From: Gloeophyllum trabeum ATCC 11539 | Taxonomy: Eukaryota; Basidiomycota; Agaricomycetes; Gloeophyllales; Gloeophyllaceae | Assembly: GCF_000344685.1 (NCBI RefSeq) | Contig: NW_006920427.1 | Location: forward strand, 435,790-499,789 | DNA length: 64,000 nucleotides | Direction: 5' to 3' | Shown here: positions 22,164 through 33,036 of the stretch, in pieces | How the letters are laid out: each line of letters starts with the position of its first letter | Numbering within the stretch: the first letter of the stretch is position 1 | The notes under the pieces: generated by a model | Database searches by the model: none | Told to the model about the DNA's origin: nothing | Seen by the model: the letters and a program-made list of their open reading frames with translations, nothing else | Translations under genes and position numbers: made by a program

Positions 22164-24455
22164 ATGACTTCGGCGGCGTCGACGAGCACCCTCCCAGCGG
22201 TCCCGGGCACTGACCCCTCCCGCTGTATCCTGGATTCCTTCCGGATTTCCATCGCGAAAAGAATAGCGGACGCGCTCCCTGCTCTCAGTGTTGAGCAGGC
22301 GTATAGTGGCGTGGATTATGGGAAGAAGGGGGTGGATTTTACTGTTGCGCTGCCGCGGTTTAGGTTGCCGGGAAAGGTGGATGAGCATGCGAGTAAGGTT
22401 GTGAGCAATGTGAGTAGTTCTGCCTATGATTGCCAAATGTTCTACTCGTCGCCTGCGCGTGTGGAAAGGCTATCTCGGGACAGGGTGTTGGGTCGGCCAA
22501 CGTCCCTGGTTGATCGGCACAAGACTGATGACAGAACACTTCTTGGGATAGTGTATGCAGGACCATAAGAACAACACGGAGAACGGTCACTTCATGGGCA
22601 GAGCAAAGCACTCTGGGCATTCTGTTACCATTATCTACGTGTTGCCTATAATGTTCCCGCATGGGCCATCCCAGGGTTGTCTTCAGACCTGATCAATATC
22701 CCGCTCGCATTGACGGACAAGTCTCAATCTCACTAACAGCTTTCACCGTCTAGTTCCAACCGGACGACTGGGTCCAGTCCGTCACGCACGACAAAGCGTT
22801 CCTGCACTTCCAGCTCAACACAACGACGCTCCTCAAGCAGGTCCTCACGCAAGTGCACGCGCTCACGCACGAGACGGCGTCCGGGAAGCCTGAATACGGA
22901 GAGAATAAGTCGGGCGCAGGGAAGAAAGTGATCATCGAGTACTCGTCGCCGAATATCGCCAAGGCGTTCCACGTCGGGCACTTGCGGTCGACGATCATCG
23001 GCGCGTTCCTCGCAAACCTGTACAAGGCGAGCGGGTGGGAGGTCATTTCGATGAACTACCTCGGCGACTGGGGGACCCAGGTGAGCATGGAAGACATCCT
23101 TAATCCAATAAGGGGTCCTGACTGGCGCTCAGTTTGGTATGATTGCAGTCGGCTTCGACAAGTACGGCTCGCAGGAGGCGCTCGAGAAAGACGCGATCAA
23201 GCACCTTCTGGATGTCTACGTCAAGGTGAACAAGGACGCGGAGGCCGACCCCAACGTCAAGGTAGAGGCAGCCAAGTTCTTCAAGCGTATGGAGGACGGC
23301 GACGAGGAGGCGCTGAAGAACTGGCGGCATTGGCGAGAACTCTCGATCAAGAAATACGTCGAGGAGTACGATCGACTAAATGTGCACTTTGATGTGTATA
23401 CCGGCGAGAGCGAGGTGGGGCGCGAGTGGCAGGACAAGGCGCTTGAGCGGTTAAATGAGATGGGCTTGATTAGCGATGTGGATGGCGCAAAATTGGTCGA
23501 CCTCGAGAAGTGGAAGCTGCAAAAAGCCGTCGTGCGCAAAAAGGGTGGGTGCCTCCCTCCTCTCCTTGCGACGATCGTATACTGAAGAAGCCTAGACGGA
23601 ACGTCCATCTACCTGACCCGAGATATCGGCGGCGCCATCGAGCGGTATGAAAAGTACAAATTCGACAAGATGATCTACGTCGTCTCGTCGCAGCAAGACC
23701 TGCACCTCGCGCAGTTCTTCAAGATCCTGCGGCTCATGGAGTTCCCGTGGGCGGACAACCTCGAGCACGTTAACTATGGCCTCGTCCTGGGCATGAGCAC
23801 GCGCAAGGGCACGGTCGTGTTCCTTGACCAGATCATCAGGGAGGCGGCGGACGTCATGCACGAGCAGATGCGGAAGAATGAGGAGAAGTATAACGCGGTT
23901 GAGGACCCTGAAGGGACCAGTTTGGAGATTGGCATTACTGGAATCAAGATCCAGGACATGGCCGCCAAGCGGTAAGTTTCGACCACTTGGGCAGTAATGG
24001 TAGTCTGACTGACATCTTCCAGGGTAAACAACTACACATTCAATTGGGACCGAATGAAGTCCTTCGAGGGCGACACCGGACCCTACCTACAGTACGCCCA
24101 CGTCCGGCTCGCCTCAATTGCGCGGAAAAACCCGAATCTCCTGCCCCTCCCCCCGCCATCCGAGATTAAAGTCGACCTCTTAGCGGACTCACCGCACGCG
24201 CGCGAGATCGTGTTCTTGCTGGGCTCATACCCCGATGTTGTGAAGACGGTGCTGAAGACGCACGAGCCGAGCGGCGTGGTGACGTTCGCGTTCCGGCTTG
24301 CGCACGCGATCTCGAGCGCGTGGGACGTCATGATCGTCAAAGGCGAGCCGAACGAGGACCTGGCGAAGGCGCGTCTGTGGGTGTATCTGAGTGCGCGGGA
24401 TGTGCTGGGCGCGGCGATGAGGTTGCTGAGCATCCGACCGCTAGAGCGGATGTAG
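22164..24455 (+). CDS. Arginyl-tRNA synthetase (class I)
   Basis: Charges tRNA-Arg with arginine. 597 aa, close to yeast cytosolic ArgRS. Exons 22164-22409, 22754-23080, 23133-23544, 23596-23971 and 24023-24455, all in phase; the first intron is unusually long (344 nt). The class I signature is present (SSPNIAKAFHVGHLRST, HVGH form of HIGH), followed by NYLGDWGTQFGM, the YLTRDIGGAIERYEKY region, VSSQQDLHLAQFFKIL, and FEGDTGPYLQYAHVRLASI of the anticodon-binding domain, ending in the GAAMRLLSIRPLERM motif typical of the family C-terminus. The ATG at 22164 is the first in frame. The codons just upstream read as a basic, acid-free stretch, hinting at a second, mitochondrial form. Confidence 0.95.
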
Positions 24456-25280
24456 AGGTGACGCTGAAATTCTTGTATTGTAGATGCCTCATCATGATTT
24501 CGTTTATGGTCCTCCATTGAGCAGGTACACATTTGTTCTGTCGACAGTGTTGAACTCTAGCGTTTCGGAATACTATGCCGACGCGTGGCATCTCGGAGCA
24601 GTGTCATGCAGGTCACCGTGACCGTTCCCGCTCTCGAGCGACGCACTCGCTCAGGCATGCCTCGTAGCCTGCGCATGGCCTGCCTAAACTTTTCTTTTTC
24701 CTCCCCGCTTCTTTTCACACAGGGCTTTCCGGGTGGATTGCACGAAAAGTTTTGAAGCACCCGTAGCTATCATCGCACCCATGTTTTTTCATGGCATGAT
24801 CTACCGCCAGGCGATGCAGATGCCGTTTCATAGGCGGGAGTCCCGGCTCAGCTATGTCTGATCTCCAAACTTCTACTAGGGGACCCGTCCGTGGCGGAGA
24901 GCCCTTCGGGCGTTATCCTCTAATGCAATGCGCCCACCTCACGCGCAATCCGCTAACGGGAGGAATGCGAAGTTCGAGGTTTCCGCCTACGGTGAGAGTT
25001 GGTTTATCAGGTCTCATTCTATTACTTAGACGAAGCGAGATATGCGAGGTCAGGGACGCATGACGGACGAGCAGTCCCATCATGCAAGGACGAGGGTGTC
25101 GCTGGGAGGGATCAATGTGAGTGACAGTGTGGCAGAGGCGCGGGAAAACTCTATCGGGTAAGCTCAAGCTCTTAGCTCAAGGATGCGTGCGCGCTCTCCA
25201 CTTCTGCTTCCGCCACGACAGTCACAACCACGACCGTCACGGCCGGAACTGGTATCTACGCTCGATTGCCCGCCCACTAA
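24456..25280. other. Intergenic, no gene seen
   Basis: 3' region of ArgRS and unassigned sequence. No exon chain or repeat pair was recognised. Confidence 0.4.
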
Positions 25281-25289
25281 AGGGTTCAA

Positions 25290-25560
25290 GCTTTGAAGGT
25301 ACGGGTCAATATTGGAGTATATCGGGTACAATACCCTTTCAGTTCGGATTCTTTGGGATTCTTCCAATGGTTTGGTCCGATAGAGTACACGTTGATAAAA
25401 GGGAATATGGGTACTTTCTTGGCAAATTCCCTAATTCATAGCTGACCCGGGCTCGATCAACTCCCTACATCACTTTCAGGCTCCAGCACCGGACCGAGAG
25501 CTTGTAAAGCTTCATAAACGGCACAACGTTCGTGCCAAGAAGTGCCGGCTGCAGACTCAC
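25290..25560 (+). pseudogene. Decayed 5' part of an MGQYW-type gene
   Basis: Nucleotide similarity to 28085-28345 over several blocks: GGGTCAATATTGGAG (start-codon block, ATG lost), GTTGATAAAAGG (25393), AATTCATAGCT, and GAGCTTGTAAAGCTTCATAAA. In agaricomycetes MGQYW...NVDKR begins a family of F-box-like proteins. This copy lacks the ATG and contains stops, and no F-box part follows. It is a relic of the gene whose second copy lies at 28095. Confidence 0.6.
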
Positions 25561-26586
25561 GTTAAACTCCATAGGATATCACGTACGGCTGCAGATGGTC
25601 TCCCCACGATGTACGATAAGGGTCTATCCCCGCTGCTCAAGTATCTTCCAACCTCTCCGCTCATTCGCAGCCACTAAAAGTCGCCAGCCCAGTATTCCTC
25701 GGAAACACTTGACCGTTGAAAGTCAATCGATCGACGAAATTTACTCCACTGAAAGGTTCTCTGGTGAGTTGAAAGGCCCTGTCCGTGATGCTACCATCCC
25801 GGATCGTTCCGTACGTCTTCTGACAGTATCGATCAGTCAGTACCGTCTCACTTTCTTTTCCCATGTTACAGCCCATTGGTTAACGCATGCCTTAAGAGAT
25901 GCTACTACTGCATCTCTTAAGTGTGATCTAGCAGTCAGCTGTATAATTCGTACCACGAATGATGAAGGCAGTTACAGACACTGAACTCCTTTGCTAGAAC
26001 ACTGAAATGCATCCCATCCTTACCAGTCTCGCGCCTCCTGGGACTTGAATGTGATTCAAGTACGCTATCGTTCGATATCTTGAATATCTATATGTCATCT
26101 AAAGTTCACGACAGCGCATAGTAGAACCTTTTGTCAGAAGAATTCCTCAGCATTCTTTTTTTGTACACTGGTGTCCTCATACGCCTGCTCGGCCTTTTGC
26201 GTTGCCGGCACACCCAGACGTAACTATCAGGCCAAGCTCAGACTGTCAGCAACTAGATTCAGACCTTATCCTCGCCCCCCAAGTCCTTCGGATAGCGCAA
26301 TGTTCGTACCTCGATGGTTACTCGGGTGCCTATGACTTACGGTCTCGCAGAGTAGACCTGTCAGAGTGCGCTATATTCAATGGCGGTCGAGCAGGTCAAG
26401 TGATGCAGAAACGCCGCTTTCGAAGAGATCCTATTGCTTAGCGTCGACGTCAACCTGTCCCGCACTTTCCCTGGCACAACGTCAAAATGGCATACTATAC
26501 AGATATCAACAGCCTCAAGGGGAAGACCGGGCGCATATATAACTGATAGACAAACGAGCACGGAATCCCAGGATCCCTCCTTCAGG
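25561..26586. other. Intergenic, no gene seen
   Basis: An ATG-initiated frame cannot be tied to a domain. Contains the upstream region of the ICMT-like gene. A local palindrome TTAAGAGATGC...GCATCTCTTAA lies at 25892-25920. Confidence 0.4.
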
Positions 26587-27359
26587 ATGTCCCTAGTAAG
26601 AGCCCCGTTGACGATAATCGCTGCGTATGGCATGGGCTATGCTCTTACGCCCCCGAACCCTCCTGTGTCTGATGAAGAGCGCGCTGCCTATCGGACGGCC
26701 GAAACCACGCTAGGACGTTCGGCGTTGATATGGACTGCAGCACTCAAGGCATGTCTCGAGCTCTGTTGCCGTTTGCTTGACTCACCCACGCACTACCTAT
26801 AAAGTATCTGTTTTGGGCGGAAGGGTTGTGCGAGGCGGCTACAATCCTCGCACACAACTTTCCATACCCACCATTGACCGATCACGTACTCTTGACCTTA
26901 CTCCCAGCCGCTCATTCTGCGGCATCGATACGAGTGACACCCAGCTTCTTGGTCGGTACACTGTTGACGACTGTAGGCGCGTACTGGCGGCGTGAGTGCT
27001 TCCGAACCCTTGGGAGGTTCTTCACATTCGAGCTCTCGATCCGCAAAGAACATCAGCTGGTCACGACGGGTCCTTACTCCATCGTGCGCCACCCTGGCTA
27101 CCTGGGTACTCTCCTGGCATTCACGGGCATTCACGCATGCCTGTTCGGACCGGGATCGCTGCTGCGCGAATCAGGGATACTGGAAACGAGAGTGGGGCAG
27201 GTAATCATTGGAGGGATGGTCATAAATATGACTTCGATGGTCATTGCATTTGCGAGGCGGCCACGCATTGAGGACGAGACGTTGAAGCAGCAGTTTGGCG
27301 AGCAATGGGACCGATGGGCGGAGCGCGTGCCGTACAGGATTATACCGTACATTTACTGA
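26587..27359 (+). CDS. Isoprenylcysteine carboxyl methyltransferase-like
   Basis: Integral membrane methyltransferase family (ICMT/Ste14) that methylates C-terminal prenyl-cysteines at the ER. 238 aa, the usual length. Exons 26587-26748 and 26805-27359. The intron begins GC (AAG|GCATGT) and ends AAG; GT alternatives break the phase. Several hydrophobic segments are visible (APLTIIAAYGMGYAL, VTPSFLVGTLLTTVGAYW, LGTLLAFTGIHACLFG, VGQVIIGGMVINMTSMVIAF). The SAM/substrate region has HQLVTTGPYSIVRHPGYLG and the C-terminal FGEQWDRWAERVPYRIIPYI, both hallmarks of the family. Basidiomycetes carry many ICMT paralogues, so prenylated-protein specificity for this copy is not certain. Confidence 0.9.
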
Positions 27360-28094
27360 CAACACAAAGGTGACAACTGCATTTGATGTCACCAGCCTGA
27401 GTTGATCCCCTCTTTACAGGCCTTCTGTGCATGTCTCCGGGTATCTATCTATACGGCTTCCTGGTATGCTCGATCATCACAACTTAGGCACGCAAATCCT
27501 TTCAGCAAGCACAAATCTATGAAATTTACCTGGGCGTGATGACCAGATGGTCGAGGATGAGACTATAGCTACTGAAGCGTATGTGGATGTGGCGACGAGA
27601 TTCTTGTATTGCAGAGAGGCGATTTTGCTTCTCTCGATATCCATTCACAGTGCACTGCGAGGGACACCGCGATATTCATTGTTAGACTACCTGTGTCCAC
27701 CTTCACAAATAAGTAAGGCCCTCCTAGCGTAGATAGCATCCTAGGTCAGGGCAGGCTCTTAAGAGCGGGGATGCAGAGAGACGTAGGCTCGTGTCCACCC
27801 TGTTGTACCGCTATTGAAGGGAGATTATCTCTACAACGTTGATTCTGCCTCAATATGTTTATCTGAGTCTGTTGTAGAAGGTGAGAGAGGGTGGTTACGA
27901 GCCTAAGCGAGACTTTGGTGTGGCAACAGCGTGCGAATCAAAAATCACGTGATGGGTAGACGATGTGGCTGCATCCAACCGCCATTCCACGACGTAAACG
28001 GCGACCACAACCAAACCCTCAGTCCATCTATCAATACCCCGCTGAAAACTGTGTAAGGATTTACAGGCACACTCAAAGGCTGACAATATCAGCC
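27360..28094. other. Intergenic, no gene seen
   Basis: 3' region of the ICMT-like gene and the upstream region of the next relic. No coding or repeat signal stands out. Confidence 0.4.
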
Positions 28095-29108
28095 ATGGGT
28101 CAATACTGGATGATGTGGGTTACCGAACTCTTTCGGACTGAGGGCCTCTGTACTGACCCTTGGTCCCCTTACGAGCATAAATGTTGATAAAAGGAGAGCG
28201 TGGCACGGCTACGGGAAGATATTTGAATTCATAGCTAGACCGGGCACTGTAAACCCGCTACTTCACTCGCTAATGCCCCCATCACAAGATTGGGAGCTTG
28301 AAGAACTTCATAAACGGAAGTGCGCTCGCGCCACAAGGCGAGTCCTTTCCCTCTCATAGAATAGTCTGTAGTCTGAGCTACGATAGTTCTATGAGCCCGG
28401 AGGCTGGTCTAGGACGGCCACGGAATTACTCGACATGATTTTCGAGGCCATAGAAGACTACAACGACATAGGCTGTCTTTGCGTTACCAATGCGACACTT
28501 TGGACGATTGGATACAAACATTGTCGACGCATGTTACAGAGACTGACAAGCTGGCAACAAGATCGTATCCTTTGTCTCGGAGACGAAAGTTGGGACGTAC
28601 CCGACGGCCTCCTCACACACGAAGAAGGGCAAGAAGTTCAAGAATATGCAATCTCCAGAAGCTCATATGACGATCCCGACTGCGTGGAGCTCAGCTTCGT
28701 TGCAGTCGATCTTTATGAGCAGGAGGGTCTTTCCGATATGCGGAGTATATCTCAAGGAATATCTGGCCCACATGGGCTCCGTCGATATTTGGAACAGGAG
28801 GCTTTACGACTGCTCTTCAAACCTGTTTACTTCCATGACAAACTATGGGTGCTTTGTAACCTGTCCAAGCGGGAATTTGTGCGCGCCGAAACCATCATGA
28901 ATGACGAGACGATCGGCAAGAAGCTATACCTTGGCGAGGCACTCATCAGCCGCATCTGCTGGTCAAGCCGTTGCTCCCAGACAAGAATATCCATCGTGGC
29001 GTATGGGCCGGCGATCAATTCACCATTGTGATGGCGGAGGAACTTGAGGAACGTTTCGGAGACGAAGAGCCGTGGAAGGACGTCTCGGAGGAAATTGTGA
29101 AGGATTGA
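28095..29108 (+). pseudogene. MGQYW/F-box family gene, frameshifted
   Basis: A nearly full-length but broken member of an agaricomycete F-box-like family. Pieces in order: MGQYWMMW (28095); NVDKRRAWHGYGKIFEF with a stop after RRVLSLS (28180-28360); an F-box core ELLDMIFEAIEDYNDIGCLC with LWTIGYKHC (28423-28520), whose frame does not connect to the ATG at 28391; a long open stretch with DRILCLGDES and the LLFKPVYFHDKLWVLCNLS region; GEALISRICWSS; then a shift of frame at about 28965-28985 into NIHRGVWAGDQFTIVMAEEL and a TGA at 29106-29108. Family members normally read through RICWSS...HRGVWAGD in one frame. F-box proteins recruit substrates to SCF ubiquitin ligases; this copy is probably dead unless the shifts are sequencing errors. 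Confidence 0.7.
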
Positions 29109-29833
29109 TAACCCTTTATCGGTCATATTATGTCCCACAGTGGCCCGCAAAGAGACGCTGAAGACTCGTGGTCTAATGGGAACTCAAAACTAGAATGCGG
29201 AGGAAGACATCGGCCGGGAATACGCGGAATGATACTAGGTGGGAGGCAGTCTAGGGTGTGCTAAATCGTTTCTTTTCCTTCATTTCGTATCTTGGCGTTC
29301 GCAGATCCTAGTAAGGACTACTGTTTGGGGATCTCTATTGGCCAGATGACTATGTATGCATAGCATTCAGTCGTAGCGCCTACTACTCCTAGTGTGTCTG
29401 TCTCGCAGACCGGAATGAACTTACGGAGGTAGAGGTGAATGCAATAGTTCTGCTGATCTGTCCACTTCTGCACTATGCATCGTCAAGAATCTATTCGCCC
29501 TTTGGGAGGTTCATCGTCGCAACTCCGGTCTGTTTTCACAGGCCACCATCATGCTGGCTTCATTAAATCCTCAGGCCCGTATGGAATGATTTAGGAAGCT
29601 GACTAAAGACGCTCTGTCTACGTCATCCGCCGACTGAGTACCCTTCAAGTTACCGAGACACAGTGACGAAGTGCCTTCCGGTTGACGCTAGGCTGACAGG
29701 TATAAGGATCGCTACACTGTCACCAAACACGCGAATTCAATTGATAATTCCACTCGCTACATCTCGTTGCCGGCTGTATCTTGCCAGAAGTATCAACAAG
29801 AGTCTCTTACCTCCGCGTAAGACCACCACTCTT
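29109..29833. other. Intergenic, no gene seen
   Basis: Upstream region of the DHH gene. Open frames here lack ATG codons and domains. Confidence 0.4.
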
Positions 29834-31435
29834 ATGTCTTCCACGCGGGGAAGGATGAAGTCTACTGCCGCTATGCAAGGCAATGAAGCAAATGGTCTAC
29901 AAATGATACGACACTCGTCGGAGTCGCCGACAATGCAATGGCCTGCACAAGAGAGGGCCCTGGGACTCGCTGGCAGCTTTCTGAAGGAATGGTGAGATTC
30001 TGCTTTCTCTCTCGACCCCTGAGACTTACCGAAGTCACGCATAGTGCCGCTGCCAAGCAGACTACTCTTATCGTGCCCGACAAAGACGCGGACGGGCTCA
30101 GCGCGGGATGCATAATCCTCAGAACTCTGCAGCTTCTGGGATTAGGAAGAGAACACATACGGGTGCACTTCGTGGCTAAGGGTTCGAACGTACACGAAGC
30201 GGAAGAGCGGCAACGAATGAAGGCATATAATGCCAAGTATGCCATCGTCGTCGACCAGGGTTCACGACCAGGGCCATCTCTCATTCCAAGACAGGACGGT
30301 GGCGAAGACGTCAAGACGCTGCTACTTGACCACCATGAAAGCGACGAGTTCCCTGAAAACACACTTGTAAGTGAAAACACACTTGTATTTAGGATTAACG
30401 GCAGTCGACCGACGAGAGACAATTGTAGGTCCTTTCAGCTTGCAGACATGAGCCGGTAGCAACTTCTGCTACTTTAGCCTATGTTTTATGCCTTCCGCTA
30501 CACGACAAAGTCGCCGCTAGATGCGATTACCTATGTGCCATGGGGACCATCGGAGACCTGGGAACGTCATTCAAGTGGGACCCGCCTTTCCCGGACATGA
30601 AGCCATGCTTCAAACGCTACACCAAGAAGGCCATAAATGAGGCTGTAAGCCTGGTCAATGCTCGTGAGTCGTTCTAGTCCGCCATACACAAAACGATGAC
30701 TTACGATACCCAAGCTCGTCGCACTGCTCGCTTTGACGCGGAATCTGCCTGGGATGTGAGTGTATAACGAGGATATCAGTTAGGAAGCGCTGAGCGTCGA
30801 TTGAGGCTATTGTCGCATCCACGTCTCCGGGGGACATAACATCTCCAAAATCCCCGCACACCCGTCGTCTTCTCGAGGCCCGTGCAGAGGTCTATGCAGA
30901 GGTAGAACGGTGCACTCATGTAGCGCCTCAATTCTCAGGTGACGGCAAAGTTGCTTTGCTGCGTATATCAAGCCAGGCACAAGTCCACCCGGTATGTTAC
31001 TGCTGAACGAAGCGGTACTGGTATTATTGACCTCAGGAGTACTTGCAGGTAATCGCGACTCGATGGGCGGGCCATCTGAAGTCTCCTCGTCTGCAGATAG
31101 TGATGGCAGCAAATACGGGCTATCATCCAGGGACAACGCACTTCTCCTGTCGCATCGCCCGCCAAGCGCGGGCTGCCGCGAATGTGGACATCATCGCCAT
31201 GCTGAAGGCATATGCAGACCGGGAACCGGGTCTCCGCGAGGCGATGGGCGAAAATTTCGCTAGAGGCCACAAGCAGGCGAGCGGAGGAATCGTGAAGACC
31301 GAACATTTCGAACGTCTGTGGCAGGTCATGGTGGACAGCATAGATACAGCAGCGAGGGAGCGACCGCCCCAGAAACGCCAGAAGAAGACAGAACCGGGGC
31401 AGCAAACGCTGACCGGGTGGCTTGGGAAGCCTTAG
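29834..31435 (+). CDS. DHH-family phosphoesterase (RecJ/exopolyphosphatase superfamily)
   Basis: 442 aa, six exons: 29834-29991, 30045-30366, 30429-30663, 30715-30755, 30806-30991 and 31049-31435; each junction keeps phase and restores conserved sequence (for example ENTL joined to VLSACRHEPVATSATLAY). The DHH domain (residues about 55-250) has the metal-binding motifs LIVPDKDADGLSAG (DxD), VVDQGSR and LLLDHHESDEFPE. A DHHA1-like nucleic-acid region follows (GYHPGTTHFSCRIAR). The family cleaves phosphodiester bonds in nucleotides, single-stranded nucleic acid or polyphosphate; the substrate of this fungal branch is not established. The C-terminus is basic (PPQKRQKKTEP), likely nuclear, and ends QQTLTGWLGKP, matching a PCNA-interacting PIP-box pattern. 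A 17-bp sequence (GAAAACACACTTGTAAG type) is duplicated at the exon 2/intron 2 border. It converges with the HAD gene, 104 bp between stop codons. Confidence 0.9.
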
Positions 31436-31539
31436 TACAACACTCACGGGATAATATGATACTCCGTGCATTGTTTGTTTATGTACGCCAAAGTGACGGT
31501 GGTATATTGATTACAGTGACAGTTCACCAACTGCAGGGC

Positions 31540-32585
31540 CTACGCAAGGGCATCATTGTCGTATGGCGGCAGCCCCCACTGCTCAGGAACGAAGGCTTCG
31601 AGTGACGGTAGTGTTTGATCCGGTCTTTCTATATCATCAGGATACGGGAGGCTCGCCAGATTTGGGTCGGGAACCCAGACCACTGTGGACATTTTCAATG
31701 GTGCCGTAGCAACAGACCTGTTAGGACGTACCGTTCATCCCAGCTCTCTTGCCCGATTGTACTCCTGGGATCGCGTCCTCAAAGACTAGTCCTTTAGCGC
31801 GCTCGGCGCGCTGCTCGGGCGTTGCAGATTCCCCTGCACCCTTTCCTACGTTCCTCCCCAGCATTTCCCTCGCGGCAACCAAAAACCCATCCGGGGCAGG
31901 TTTGCCGTTGATCTTGCCGCCGCCTTCAACCTTCAGTATATCATCGTCTCCACATACCACTTTATTGCCGAAGTATCCGAATATTTCTTTCTCCAGGTGA
32001 GACGTTTTCATGTTGAAGTTCGCCCGTCTCGTGCCCGTGGAGATGGCAATGGGGATGCTATGCTTGTGAAGATGTTGCACGAGACGAATGATCCCGGGGA
32101 GAGGCGGAACAGTAGGCCAGAGAGCATTCTGGAGAACATCACGCCGCTTCAGATATTCTTCGATTGTTAGAGAGAGTCCTGGGAAGAAGGAAAGGAGGTG
32201 AGCGGCAGCTTCACGTTCAGCTAATAAGACGAAATTATGCCCATTAATGGTGACAATTTCAAGAGATGGGAAAAAGCATACGTTTTCCCATTAATCCTGC
32301 TTTTATGTCCCAGGTCATTTGGACGCCATACTCCGCGAGGATTTGATCTAAGCGAGTCGGATCGCGTATATCAGTACAGAAAGCAGGACCAGCGTGACAC
32401 CTTTGAGATTCCCCCTTTACACGCACTTGTCACTTCGGTGTATATCCTCTCGGAATCAATCATGAGTCCTTGAAAAAGAGTCTCATCATGGTACTGATGA
32501 CGATACAAACGCGAGATCTTGATGTACCGTCTAAGTCAAAGATGGCATACTCGACCTTTGGGAGTTTCTGTACTATGGTCGCCAT
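31540..32585 (-). CDS. HAD phosphatase, PUDP/GS1-like (pseudouridine-5'-phosphatase type)
   Basis: 265 aa from minus-strand exons 32585-32528, 32468-32427, 32347-32282, 32220-31732 and 31682-31540. Joining them yields a continuous HAD protein: VEYAIFDLDGLMIDSERIYT (motif I, DxDG), VTNQILAEYG, MTWDIKAGLMGKPEREAA (cap domain), LWPTVPPLPGI, IPIAISTGTRR (motif II, Thr), GKPAPDGFLVAAREM (motif III, Lys) and LVFEDAIPGVQSGKRAGMN (motif IV), ending in VVWVPDPNLASLPYPDD and EQWGLPPY. This set matches eukaryotic GS1/PUDP-like phosphatases, which dephosphorylate pseudouridine-5'-phosphate or related sugar phosphates. A loop between motifs III and IV (RNVGKGAGESATPEQRAE) is longer than usual. Likely cytosolic. 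Confidence 0.93.
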
Positions 32586-33036
32586 TTCAAAGGTCTTATT
32601 CAAAATCCCGTTACGGAGACGTAGGTACTGGAAGGACTGCCGAGGAGGTAGAAGCTGGCTAAGTGCTAAGCGCGATGAGCCAGTGTATAGACTGTCGTGG
32701 GACCCATCTGAGATCTGCCTCCATTTACGTAACCTCGTGGTTCTTAAGTAGAACAGAGTATCGTCTCTTTCGGGTCTCCGGCACCAGGTACCTGCTCCCA
32801 ATACGATTATCAGCGTCTCCGACGACCCATCATGATTATAATTGTACAAGCATAGACGCTGTGAGACAGCCGGAAATCAGTCCGACCTGCTGACATCAAA
32901 CCCTGGCTCTGCCATGTCATGGGAAACATCTATACTGAGAGTTGCATGGCATTGTTCATTTTTTGGACTGGAATAAAGCGCAGTAAACCCTGCTTTCTGT
33001 TCCCTGTCAGGCTCCAAAGTGCCCCAGGGCGAACTC
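32586..33036. other. Intergenic, no gene seen
   Basis: Promoter region between the divergent HAD gene (minus) and the proline-rich gene (plus). No TATA box or repeat was recognised. Confidence 0.4.

Noticed and set aside
30367..30392. 26-nt intron between the duplicated sequences in the DHH gene
   Set aside because: Too short for splicing and out of phase with the conserved continuation; the 62-nt intron ending at 30428 restores the protein.
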